The notes beneath the pieces were generated by a model. That model did no database searches, was not told where the DNA came from, and saw only the letters and a program-made list of their open reading frames with translations. The translations under genes were made by a program, and so were the position numbers. Of a stretch of DNA of 64,000 nt, positions 27,073-35,617 are shown piece after piece (position 1 is the first letter of the stretch; every line of letters begins with the position of its first letter). This DNA comes from Pseudomonas sp. B20(2017) (lineage in GTDB: Bacteria; Pseudomonadota; Gammaproteobacteria; Pseudomonadales; Pseudomonadaceae): contig NZ_NEJP01000012.1 of the NCBI RefSeq assembly GCF_002113125.1, positions 124,001 to 188,000 of the forward strand, read 5' to 3'.

Positions 27073-27178
27073 GATCGTTCCCACGCTCTGCGTGGGAATG
27101 CAGCCCGGGACGCTCCGCGTCCCAAAGCGGACGCAGAGCGTCCATTGAGGCATTCCCACGCAGAGCGTGGGAACGATC
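27073..27178. repeat. Perfect 29-base inverted repeat with nested palindromes
   Basis: Positions 27073-27101 and 27150-27178 are exact reverse complements, and the 48 bases between hold further palindromic GGACGC/GCGTCC runs. Each arm is itself a hairpin (CCCACGC-TCT-GCGTGGG). It looks like a second class of pseudomonad extragenic repeat, different from the one at 439-526. It lies between the synthetase and binding-protein genes and would form a large cruciform or transcript hairpin there. Confidence 0.88.
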
Positions 27179-27203
27179 GTTGGGTTGGTTGTTTTTGTTT
27201 TGG

Positions 27204-28562
27204 TTAAACGCTCAGCAACAGGAACTCGCGCTCCCAGGAACTGATCACTCGCTTGAAGTTTTCATGCTCGGCGCGTTTCACCGCGACGTAGCCGCGCACG
27301 AACTTGCTGCCCAGGTATTGCGCGACGGTGTCGCACTCTTCCATCTGGGTCAGGGCTTCTTCGATGGTGATCGGCAGGCGCAGGTTGCGGCGCTCGTAAG
27401 CCCGGCCTTCGACGGCAGCGCTCGGCTCGACGCCTTCGACCATGCCGATGTAGCCGCACAGCAGGCTCGCGGCGATGGCCAGGTACGGGTTGGCGTCAGC
27501 GCCTGGCAACCGGTTTTCAACCCGCATCGCCTCAGGCCCGGAGGTTGGAACCCGCAAACCGACAGTGCGGTTTTCTTCGCCCCATTCGACGTTGACCGGT
27601 GCCGAGGTGTCCGGCAGGAAGCGGCGGAACGAGTTCACGTTCGGCGCGAACATCGGCAGCACTTTCGGAATGTATTTCTGCAGGCCGCCGATGTGATGGC
27701 GGAACAGATCGCTCATGCTGCCGTCGGCATTGGCGAAAATCGGCTTGCCAGTGGCGGTTTCCACCACGCTCTGGTGCAGGTGCATGGCGCTGCCGGGCTC
27801 ATCGCCGATCGGCTTGGCCATGAAGGTCGCGGTGACGTTGTGCTTGAGCGCCGCTTCCCGCAGGGTGCGTTTGAACACGGTGATCTGGTCGGCCAGATCG
27901 AGTGCGTCGCCGTGACGGAAGTTGATTTCCATCTGCGCCGGGCCGTCTTCGTGGATCAGCGTGTCCAGATCCAGACCTTGCAGTTCACACCAGTCGTAGA
28001 CGTCTTCGAACAGTGGATCGAATTCGTTGGCGGCGTCGATGGAGAACGACTGACGACCGCTTTCGGCGCGACCGGAACGGCCCAGCGGTGCCTTGAGCGG
28101 CAAGTCCGGGTCTTCGCAGCGCTGGGTCAGGTAGAACTCCATTTCCGGCGCCACGATCGGCTTCCAGCCTTTGTCGGTGTACAGCTGCAGGACTTTTTTC
28201 AGCACGTTGCGCGGCGACAGTTCGATCGGGTTGCCGAACTTGTCGAAGGTGTCGTGGATGACGATGGCGGTCGGCTCGATGGCCCACGGGATCACGTACA
28301 CCGCGTCGCTCACTGGTTTGCAGACCATGTCGATGTCGGCCGGGTCGAGCAGGTCGTAGTAGATGTCGTCGTCGACAAAATCCCCGGTTACCGTTTGCAG
28401 CAGCACACTTTCCGGCAGGCGCATGCCTCGCTCATGCAGGAACTTGTTGGTCGGTGCGATCTTGCCGCGGGCGATGCCGGTCAGGTCGCTGACCACGCAT
28501 TCCACTTCGGTAATCTTGTGATCTTTCAGCCATGTGAACAGCTGATCGAAAGGGGCATTCAT
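27204..28562 (-). CDS. Gamma-glutamylpolyamine synthetase (PuuA/PauA, GlnA-like)
   Basis: 452 residues from the ATG at 28562; 16 in-frame codons before it look non-coding. Glutamine-synthetase superfamily: N-terminal beta-grasp domain, then the catalytic domain with EMEFYL, HEDGPAQMEINFRHGDAL and GSAMHLHQSV. It joins glutamate to the amine of putrescine or a related amine using ATP. It is the first step of the pathway continued by the downstream oxidase. The gene is divergent from the AraC regulator across 162 bases. Confidence 0.88.
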   Translation of the reverse strand: MNAPFDQLFTWLKDHKITEVECVVSDLTGIARGKIAPTNKFLHERGMRLPESVLLQTVTGDFVDDDIYYDLLDPADIDMVCKPVSDAVYVIPWAIEPTAIVIHDTFDKFGNPIELSPRNVLKKVLQLYTDKGWKPIVAPEMEFYLTQRCEDPDLPLKAPLGRSGRAESGRQSFSIDAANEFDPLFEDVYDWCELQGLDLDTLIHEDGPAQMEINFRHGDALDLADQITVFKRTLREAALKHNVTATFMAKPIGDEPGSAMHLHQSVVETATGKPIFANADGSMSDLFRHHIGGLQKYIPKVLPMFAPNVNSFRRFLPDTSAPVNVEWGEENRTVGLRVPTSGPEAMRVENRLPGADANPYLAIAASLLCGYIGMVEGVEPSAAVEGRAYERRNLRLPITIEEALTQMEECDTVAQYLGSKFVRGYVAVKRAEHENFKRVISSWEREFLLLSV

Positions 28563-28724
28563 AAAGACCTCGTCGTTGGTTTTGTTGACGCGGGGGAAGT
28601 GCGGTTTCATCTTTCGCAGGCTTCCCCTGTGGCGCGTTGACTACTATCTTGGGCGGGCCTTGACGTTCCATCTATCCACTTTCAGCAGCACCAAAGCGCA
28701 CCAAAAGAGTGCGCAAGGTCTCCC

Positions 28725-29633
28725 ATGACAACGTGTAATCCGCTCCAGGTTCAAGCTTTCAACACCGCCGATGTCACCGAGCAAATCCGCGCCACACCGG
28801 GTTGGGTCCAGCATTACCAGCAGATGTCGCCGGGGCATTTCGCCGGGCAGATTCGCTATCTGGATTTGCAGGGTGTGGAGGTTTACGAAGAACAGATGAA
28901 CACCCGGGTCGAGCAGAATTTCAGCGCGCCATCAGGTGCTCTGGCGTTCTGTTTTGATCGCAGCGACAACGCGCTTTATCTGTTGAATGAAGAGAGCCGC
29001 AACATCTGGATCACTCCGGAGAACTACCAGGAAATCGCCGTGGTGTTCGGCCCCGAATTCGTCCAGCGCAACGGACTGGACGTGGCCAGGCTGGAAGGTC
29101 TGTTCATGGCGCCGCTCAATGGCGCGCAGAACGGATTGTTCAGCCGCTGGTTAAGCTCGACTCTCACGAAGTTGTCGCAATCCCTTGATCAGCCTAGTAA
29201 AGAGGCGCTGACCCAGCAGTTGTTGGAGGACTGTTTGTTCATCCTCGACAACGCGAGCGTGTGCCTGGATCGCGGTGGTCTGCAGCGTCGTGCCGAAGAG
29301 CGCACGACCCTTAAAAGAGTCGGGGAGTGGGCCGCGGACTCACCGGATGAAACCCTCAATCTGTTGGAATTGTCGCGGGTTGCAGGCGTATCTCTGCGCC
29401 AGTTGCAGCAGACCTTCAAGGCGTACACTGGGATGTCACCGACTCATTGGCTGCGGTTGCGCAGGTTGAATAGTGCGCGGCGGGAATTGCTCAAGTGTTC
29501 GCCTTCGGAGACTACGGTTGCAGAAGTGGCGATGAACTGGTCGTTCTGGCATTTGGGAAGGTTTTCAAGCAGTTATCGGGCGTTGTTCAAGGAATTTCCG
29601 AGTGAGACCTTAAAACGATCGTCGTCCTTGTAA
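28725..29633 (+). CDS. AraC-family transcriptional regulator
   Basis: 302 residues. The N-terminal two thirds is a sensor domain resembling EutR/feruloyl-type AraC proteins. The C-terminal DNA-binding domain has two helix-turn-helix motifs (NLLELSRVAGVSLRQLQQTF and TTVAEVAMNWSFWHLGRFSSSYRALF). Divergent position beside the gamma-glutamylpolyamine synthetase gene points to amine-responsive control of that module. Effector unknown. Confidence 0.85.
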   Translation: MTTCNPLQVQAFNTADVTEQIRATPGWVQHYQQMSPGHFAGQIRYLDLQGVEVYEEQMNTRVEQNFSAPSGALAFCFDRSDNALYLLNEESRNIWITPENYQEIAVVFGPEFVQRNGLDVARLEGLFMAPLNGAQNGLFSRWLSSTLTKLSQSLDQPSKEALTQQLLEDCLFILDNASVCLDRGGLQRRAEERTTLKRVGEWAADSPDETLNLLELSRVAGVSLRQLQQTFKAYTGMSPTHWLRLRRLNSARRELLKCSPSETTVAEVAMNWSFWHLGRFSSSYRALFKEFPSETLKRSSSL

Positions 29634-29766
29634 CGGGCACAGACCCCGCTCGGTCAATGCGCATGATTGAGAAACTCAGCGCCGCAGCGACGCATAGCCA
29701 GGCCAGATGTTGCGTCGTCGCCAAGTTTCACTGGCGAAGCAAGGTCGCGTCGGGCGAACGCTGATT

Positions 29767-31305
29767 TCAGATTGACTCTCCGTTATCCAGGCGAGTCAGC
29801 AGCCTCTGGCCGCGTTGCCACAGTGCCTCTTGCTTGGCCTGCGGCATGCGGTCGAGGTTCTTGTACATCATCGCCATACGCTGATTGCCGCGCAGCAGCT
29901 CACCGTGGCGCATCAGGAAATGCCAGTACAGCGAATTGAACGGGCAGGCATTGTCTGCCGTGCTTTCGCTGACCTTGTACGCGCAACCGCGGCAGTAATC
30001 GGACATGCGATTGATGTACTGGCCGCTGGCGCAATAGGGTTTGGAACCGAGATAACCGCCATCGGCGTGCATGACCATGCCCAGCGTGTTGGGCAGCTCG
30101 ACCCAGTCAAAGGCGTCCATGTAGATCGCCAGATACCACTCGCAGATCTGGCTTGGCGCGATACCGGCGAGCAGGGCGAAGTTGCCGGTGACCATCAGCC
30201 GCTGGATGTGATGCGCGTAGGCATGCTGCAAGCTTTGTCCGATGGCGTGGCGCATGCAGTTCATTTGCGTGTCGCCGGTCCAGTAAAACTCGGGCAGGGG
30301 CCGGGTGTTGCCGAACGAGTTGCCCAGCGCGTAATCAGGCATCTTCAACCAGTACACGCCCCGCACATATTCACGCCAGCCAATCAATTGCCGGATGAAA
30401 CCTTCGGCGGCATTGAGCGCAACGCTGCCGGCCCAGTACGCCGACTCCACGTCGCTGCACAACTGCCGCAGATCCAGCAGGCCGATGTTGAGCGCCGCGC
30501 TGATGCGCGCATGAAACAGGAACGGCTCATCGCTGGCCATGGCGTCCTGGTAATCGCCAAACCCGGCCAGACCGTAGTCGAGAAAGTACGCCCACAATGC
30601 CTGCGCATCGGCATGGGTGACGGGATAGTTGAAGTCATCGAGCGCGCCGTAGTGCTGGCTGAAACGCGCCTTGACCAGTGCCAATACTTCGCGGGTAATT
30701 GCGTCGTTGCTGAAGCGTGCCGGGTAGGGGGCTTTCACGTTTTTGGGCAGGGCTTTGCGATTGTCGGCATCGAAATTCCACGCGCCACCCACCGGCGAGC
30801 CATCGCCATTGAGCAACAACCGGCTCTTGCGGCGCATCTCCCGGTAGAAAAACTCCATGCGCAGCTGTTTCTTGCCTTCGGCCCATGAAGCGAACTCTTC
30901 GCGACCGCACAGAAAACGCGTATCGGCGTGCCAGTGAATCGGCAAGCCGCATTCCTTCATCGAGTGCTCCAGCCGCCAGTCGCCACACTCAGTGACGTGC
31001 ACTTGCTCGGCCTGCAACAGCGCTTGCCAGCGAAGTAACTCACCGGGCACCGAACCGCTGTTTTCCGGATTATCCAGAGTGACATATTGAACACGTACAC
31101 CCTGGTCTTGTAGCGCTTGGGCGAAATGGCGCATGGCGCTGAAGATCAGGGCAATCTTCTGTGGATGGTGGGGCACGTGGCTGGCTTCTTCCATAACCTC
31201 AACCAGCAACACCGTATCGCGCTCGGCATCGAGTGCCTGTAAGGAAGCCAGGTCAAACGACAACTGGTCGCCCAGTACCAGGCACAAGCGGCGGGTAACG
31301 TTCAT
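29767..31305 (-). CDS. FeS-type cryptochrome/photolyase family protein
   Basis: 512 residues. Starts LCLVLGDQLSFDLASL, the bacterial photolyase-related (FeS-BCP/CryPro) N-terminus, instead of the classical CPD photolyase start. The C-terminal FAD domain includes LPNTLGMVMHADGGYLGSKPY. Four cysteines in YCAS...YCRGCAYKV...NACPF form the expected [4Fe-4S] site. Such proteins repair (6-4) photoproducts or act as blue-light sensors. Its partner gene 25 bases upstream encodes a DUF3833 lipoprotein, a pairing found in pseudomonad stress operons. Confidence 0.9.
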   Translation of the reverse strand: MNVTRRLCLVLGDQLSFDLASLQALDAERDTVLLVEVMEEASHVPHHPQKIALIFSAMRHFAQALQDQGVRVQYVTLDNPENSGSVPGELLRWQALLQAEQVHVTECGDWRLEHSMKECGLPIHWHADTRFLCGREEFASWAEGKKQLRMEFFYREMRRKSRLLLNGDGSPVGGAWNFDADNRKALPKNVKAPYPARFSNDAITREVLALVKARFSQHYGALDDFNYPVTHADAQALWAYFLDYGLAGFGDYQDAMASDEPFLFHARISAALNIGLLDLRQLCSDVESAYWAGSVALNAAEGFIRQLIGWREYVRGVYWLKMPDYALGNSFGNTRPLPEFYWTGDTQMNCMRHAIGQSLQHAYAHHIQRLMVTGNFALLAGIAPSQICEWYLAIYMDAFDWVELPNTLGMVMHADGGYLGSKPYCASGQYINRMSDYCRGCAYKVSESTADNACPFNSLYWHFLMRHGELLRGNQRMAMMYKNLDRMPQAKQEALWQRGQRLLTRLDNGESI

Positions 31306-31330
31306 TCAATGGAGCTCTGGGATGTACGGT

Positions 31331-31873
31331 TCATTGACTTGCTTCGGTGCCTTGGCGGCGAAAGAACAAAGTCACCTGTCCGACTTCGACACCGAACTTG
31401 GACATGCTGGTGCGGTTGATCAACGTGTCCTCATCCATCAGGTACATCCAGTCGTCCATGCTCACTTCATAGGTCGAATCGTCGACCGCCAGGTTCAGGC
31501 GATAAACCCAGTGCACGGCGTTCCCGGCAATCTGGCCCTGGGCAGCGCCGATCACATCGCCGGCGCGACCACTCCAGCGTCCATGGCCCTCGGGCGTCAA
31601 TGTCCAGACGCGGTGCTGGCGGGTGCCGTCGCTGTACAGGAAGCGCTCATCGAGAATCAGGTTGTTGCCTTCGCGACGGCTGACGATCGTGACTTCGAAA
31701 CGCTTGGTCACTTCGCCGCCGGGCTTCTGAAATATCCCCCAGGCTTTGACGGGCTGGCTGAAAAAGCGCTCCAGACTCAGTGCCGGTTGTTGATCGGCAT
31801 AACGCGTGACATCCACGTTGCTGCAGCTTGCGAGGTTGATCATCAGTGCCAGTAACAGCAGTATTCGAGTCAT
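31331..31873 (-). CDS. DUF3833 family lipoprotein
   Basis: 180 residues from the ATG at 31873, which has a GGGAG site; a longer in-frame reading upstream is unsupported. Lipoprotein signal with LMINLASC lipobox (Cys near residue 17). The remainder, with repeated DGT-Q/W-S blocks and WMYLMDEDTLINRTSMSKFG near the end, matches the DUF3833 lipocalin-like family of unknown function. It precedes the photolyase gene in the same direction, so the two are probably co-transcribed. Confidence 0.87.
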   Translation of the reverse strand: MTRILLLLALMINLASCSNVDVTRYADQQPALSLERFFSQPVKAWGIFQKPGGEVTKRFEVTIVSRREGNNLILDERFLYSDGTRQHRVWTLTPEGHGRWSGRAGDVIGAAQGQIAGNAVHWVYRLNLAVDDSTYEVSMDDWMYLMDEDTLINRTSMSKFGVEVGQVTLFFRRQGTEASQ

Positions 31874-32213
31874 TGCCTTGCTCCCTGATCGCAGGTGTTG
31901 AGGGAGAACGTTCGATGCATTTTCTTGTACGCAGTGAGGGGCGCGTACAGGGTTATGGGCGTCTCCATTAAGGTATCTCGCGACGGAATCTCGCGTGGAA
32001 GCGTATCCGTAGTAAAAGAAATTGTACGCAGCTAATGAGTTTGTATAGGTTTTAATCAAGATAGGCGGAAAAATGCCAGGTGACAATGAAGCGGCATTTT
32101 TTCGTGCAGAGAGGAAGACTCACTTCACAGCGTGAAGCTTTTCTTGTGTAGAGGGGGAGAGGGGCGAATATTGATCATTGCGCTTTCTGGCGCCATTGCC
32201 TGCACGCAGAAAA
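31874..32213. other. Gene-free AT-rich stretch upstream of the DUF3833 operon
   Basis: 340 bases before the strong hairpin at 32214. It is AT-rich and must hold the promoter of the DUF3833-photolyase unit. No conserved operator or coding frame was recognised. Confidence 0.6.
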
Positions 32214-32235
32214 AGGCCCGGATTCATCCGGGCCT
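32214..32235 (-). terminator. Bidirectional-looking intrinsic terminator
   Basis: A 10-base-pair perfect stem (AGGCCCGGAT / ATCCGGGCCT) with a 2-base loop. It is followed by TTTTCTG on the minus strand and by GTTTT on the plus strand. It ends directly downstream of the 53-residue membrane-protein gene. Confidence 0.85.
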
Positions 32236-32245
32236 GTTTTGCACG

Positions 32246-32407
32246 TCAGCGTGAATCCGCCTTGCTGACAACTTCGGCGGATGATCTTTTCCGGCGTCTC
32301 TGAAGCCAGCTATGGAACGCATGTACGGGATGGAGGATGGCGGTCAGTACGCCAATCAGCAGGATGATGAATAGGATGATCAGCGGGAGGCTTTCGTGCG
32401 AGAACAT
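32246..32407 (-). CDS. 53-residue single-span membrane protein
   Basis: Short open frame with ATG at 32407, AGGAGT 10 bases upstream and a strong terminator 10 bases after the TGA. It has a hydrophobic helix (residues 7-25: LPLIILFIILLIGVLTAIL), an amphipathic piece HPVHAFHSWLQ, then a very basic RRRKRSS tail, so a positive-inside single-pass topology. No family was recognised. Site, terminator and composition support a real gene; function unknown, perhaps a small regulator of a membrane complex. Confidence 0.72.
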   Translation of the reverse strand: MFSHESLPLIILFIILLIGVLTAILHPVHAFHSWLQRRRKRSSAEVVSKADSR

Positions 32408-32508
32408 GGTGGGTTACTCCTGTAGTCACTATGTCGTAACCCGCAGACTAGACGCATCGAAGCCTGCTTTCGATGAATGAATGTTCATCCTTGAACGCTG
32501 CTGTTGTG

Positions 32509-33350
32509 CTACGGCGAATCTTCCGGGTGCATTGTCAGAATGATTTTCCCGACGTTCCTTGAAGACTCCATTCGCCGGTGAGCGTCGGCAGCACGCGCGA
32601 GCGGGAATGTGCTGTCCACCACCGGTTCCAGGCTTCCCGCGCCCTCGAAGCGATCTAGCCAATGCTCACGGAAGCGCTGGATCATGGCGTGCTTTCCGGC
32701 TGCGTGCGCGATTTCATGACCGTGCCGATGATTTGCAGGTGCCGATAGAGGATGTGTTCGAGCTCCACGCTTACCTTGCCGCCACCCCCCCAGAATCCCG
32801 ACCTGTACCAGGCGGCCACCGTGAGCAAGCGACGCAATGTTGCGTGCGAAATAGGGTTCGCCGATGAAGTCGATAACGACATCCACCCCTCGACCATGGG
32901 TCTTATCGGCAATGACTTCGGCAAAGTCTTGGGTCTTGTAGTCAATCGCAACGTCAGCCCCCAGATGTTCGATACGCGATAACTTGCTGCCCTCCGTGGT
33001 TGCATACACCGTGGCGCCGGTGGCGTAGGCCAGTTGCACGGCGGCAGATCCGACACCGCCGGCCGCCGCGTGAATCAACACCGAGTCGCCGGACTTGAGG
33101 CGAGCCAGGTGCATCATCGCTTCATGGGCGGTGACGAACACCTCCGGGATAGCTGCTGCGTGTACATAATCCAGTTGCGCGGGGATAGGCATGGCCATGC
33201 GGTAGTCGATGCGAGCCAGTTCAGCATAGGCGCCAACGCCAACGACGCCCATCACACGGTCTCCTACGGTGTAGCCGGTCACTCCGCTGCCTGTCTGGAT
33301 CACCTCGCCGGCGATCTCCAGCCCGATGATCAGCGAATCTTCAAGGCCCG
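32509..33350 (-). pseudogene. Quinone oxidoreductase (zinc-independent MDR family), 5'-truncated with two frameshifts
   Basis: The longest frame gives 264 residues (33303 to 32509) of an NADPH:quinone reductase-like protein, with AAAGGVGSAAVQLA as the nucleotide site. In-frame sequence extends to about 33350 (GLEIAGEVIQ) but the first ~60 residues are missing. One extra base in a seven-C run at 32785-32791 and a compensating loss near 32705 put 28 residues out of frame; the shifted frame gives the normal family sequence (KVSVELEHILYRHLQIIG). The truncation abuts an equally truncated plus-strand gene. Confidence 0.85.
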
Positions 33351-33527
33351 GCGCCGGTTCGCGACTACCAGTCGACCCTGCGTGTGGTGTCGGTTGGCCA
33401 AGGGGCTCGCGTGGAATGGTCTGGCTCGTTTGTGCCGGTAGGTGTCAGCGATGCCGAAGCGACAGCGATGTTCACCACCATCTATCAGGATGGTCTGGCG
33501 GCCTTGAAGCAGGCACTCAAAGGTTGA
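33345..33527 (+). pseudogene. SRPBCC-family protein, C-terminal remnant
   Basis: About 55-60 codons ending at TGA 33525-33527. The translation DYQSTLRVVSVGQGARVEW and the later GVSDAEATAMFTTIYQDG are the C-terminal beta strand and helix of START/SRPBCC polyketide-cyclase-like proteins. No start codon or N-terminal part is left. It meets the 5'-truncated oxidoreductase head to head, so one deletion removed both 5' ends and the promoters between. Confidence 0.8.
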
Positions 33528-33624
33528 TCGATGACCTGGGGTCGCAGAGCGGCCCCAGGTCTCAACGCCAGCCTTGCATCCGAATCCGCCGTCAATCACG
33601 GCTTTTTTCATTTCGAAGGCTTAT

Positions 33625-34521
33625 ATGCTGGACTTCAGACAACTCCGTTATTTCGTCGCCGTGGCTGAGTTCGAACACGTGGGCAAGGCGGCGGAACAAC
33701 TGCACATCTCCCAGTCGCCGCTCAGTCGGCAGATTGCCCAGCTCGAAGAACGCCTCGGTCTGCAGTTGTTCGAACGCAGCCAACAGCGGCTGCGCATTAC
33801 CTCCGACGGACGCACCTTCCTGCACGAGGCCAAGGCCCTGCTCAAACACGCCGAACGCTTGGAGTCACTCGGCCGCAGGCTAGGCAGGGGCGAGTCGGGC
33901 GGACTGTGCATTGGCTACGTCAACCACGCCATCCATGCCGGGGTGTTGCCAAACGCGTTGCGCCAGGTGCGAGAGGAACGGCCGAACATTCATATCGCCT
34001 TGTACAACCTTTCGGCCCAGGAGCAATTCGAGGGCTTGCGTCAGCGCAGCCTCGATATCGCGCTGGTGTGCGAGCCGATACCGGAGGGTGATCCGGATCT
34101 GCTGGTCACACCGGTATTCAAAGACCCGCTGTATCTCGCGCTACCTTCCGGACACCCACTGGCGGACAAGGCGCAGATTAACCCGATCGACCTTCACGAG
34201 CAGGACTGGATTATGGTCGACGGACACGCGACGCCCAACCGACGTGAGCGTTTCATGGCTCGTTGTGTGGAGGCAGGTTTTGCACCACAGATCCGGCTGG
34301 AGGCCGCCGAACCGTTGAGTGCGCTGGGGCTGGTATCCGCAGGCCTGGGGTTGGCGCTGATCCAGCAGAGCATTGGCGGCGACAGCACCCCAAACGTGGT
34401 GCTGCGCGAGTTGCCGTGGTTGCAGCAGAGCGTCGACCTTTGGGCGGCCTGGCACCGTGTCGATCTGCGTCCGATCGTGGGCGACTTTCGTCAGATCGTA
34501 TTGGCGGGTGCGCAGGTTTAA
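33625..34521 (+). CDS. LysR-family regulator, copy A of a sister pair
   Basis: 298 residues. Helix-turn-helix with LDFRQLRYFVAVAEFEHVGKAAEQLHISQSPLSRQIAQLE, then an effector-binding domain; this is the CatR/CbnR-like subgroup. Start at 33625 chosen because LysR proteins of this group begin at this Met. It is closely similar along the whole length to the gene at 34534-35445, with which it runs tail to tail with a 12-base gap. It probably controls the genes once flanking it to the left, now relics. Confidence 0.87.
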   Translation: MLDFRQLRYFVAVAEFEHVGKAAEQLHISQSPLSRQIAQLEERLGLQLFERSQQRLRITSDGRTFLHEAKALLKHAERLESLGRRLGRGESGGLCIGYVNHAIHAGVLPNALRQVREERPNIHIALYNLSAQEQFEGLRQRSLDIALVCEPIPEGDPDLLVTPVFKDPLYLALPSGHPLADKAQINPIDLHEQDWIMVDGHATPNRRERFMARCVEAGFAPQIRLEAAEPLSALGLVSAGLGLALIQQSIGGDSTPNVVLRELPWLQQSVDLWAAWHRVDLRPIVGDFRQIVLAGAQV

Positions 34522-34533
34522 GGACCGCAGTAT

Positions 34534-35445
34534 TCAGGCTTTTCGGGTCTGCTCAGCCAATGCCAGCACCTGTTCGCGGAAAATGCCGACGATCGGGCGC
34601 AAATCCACCTGGTGCCAGGCTGCCCACAACTGTACGCAGGGCCTGAACCAGTCCAGCTGACGCAAAACCACCGTCGCATCCGCACTGGCGGTCAGGCTGC
34701 TTTGGACCATGGCCAGCCCCAGGCCTGCGGACACAAGCCCCAGCACACTCAGTGGGTCGGTCGCTTCAAGTGACAGGCGCGGGGTGAAGCCGGCATCGGC
34801 GCAGCGCGCAATAAAATCATCGCGTTTGTTGATCTGGTCGGGCTGGCCACCGGTGATGATCCACTCCTGTTCATGCAGGTCGGCCGGCGTGAGTTCGGCC
34901 TTGGCCGCCAACGGATGTCCGGCGGGGATGGCCAGCAGCATGGGGTCGTCCAGCACGGGCAGGGCAAGCAGGTCAGGATCGTTTTCCGGCGGGGGCTCGC
35001 AGACCAGGGCGATGTCCAGGCTGCGCTGGCGCAGGCCTTCGAACTGCTCGCGCGGGGTCATGTTGTAGAGGGCGATATGGATCTGCGGACGTTCGCCACG
35101 AATTGCCCGGACAGCGCCAGGCAGGACGCCGGCATGCACGGCGTGGTTGACGTAGCCGATGCACAGACCGCCTTCCTCACCACGGCCCAGACGCTTGCCC
35201 AGTGACTCCAGACGATCGGCGTGCTTGAGCAGGGCGCGGGCTTCGGACAGGAAGGTGCGTCCGTCGACGGTCAGGAACAGCCGCTGGTTACGCCGCTCGA
35301 ACAGAGCCAGGCCGAGGTGATCCTCGAGCTGGGCGATCTGCCGGCTCAGGGGGGATTGGGAAATGTGTAGCTGCTCCGCCGCGCGGCCGACGTTTTCACA
35401 TTCGGCGACGGCGACGAAGTAGCGCAATTGACGTAGATCTTGCAT
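34534..35445 (-). CDS. LysR-family regulator, copy B of a sister pair
   Basis: 303 residues from the ATG at 35445 with GGAGGT 5 bases upstream. Domain order is as in copy A, and long identical stretches (LRQLRYFVAVAE, AEQLHISQSPLSRQIAQLE, REQFEGLRQRSLDIALVCE-like) show recent duplication. It reads away from the downstream cyclase gene's 3' end and may regulate the cyclase and LLM oxidoreductase genes. Effector unknown, likely a small aromatic or carboxylic acid. Confidence 0.87.
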   Translation of the reverse strand: MQDLRQLRYFVAVAECENVGRAAEQLHISQSPLSRQIAQLEDHLGLALFERRNQRLFLTVDGRTFLSEARALLKHADRLESLGKRLGRGEEGGLCIGYVNHAVHAGVLPGAVRAIRGERPQIHIALYNMTPREQFEGLRQRSLDIALVCEPPPENDPDLLALPVLDDPMLLAIPAGHPLAAKAELTPADLHEQEWIITGGQPDQINKRDDFIARCADAGFTPRLSLEATDPLSVLGLVSAGLGLAMVQSSLTASADATVVLRQLDWFRPCVQLWAAWHQVDLRPIVGIFREQVLALAEQTRKA

Positions 35446-35617
35446 GGGACCTCCAGGGAACTGCTCCACGTTGTACTCGGGCAGTCCCGACTTGGCCAGT
35501 CTCGGTTCGAGCTTCTTTATTTCACGCAGCCATTCGCGGTGGGCATGGCGCACTCGCCAAACCATAAAAGCCCGCGGCGAGAGGGTTCGCTGCGGGCCGA
35601 GGTCAGTAATAGAGCGG

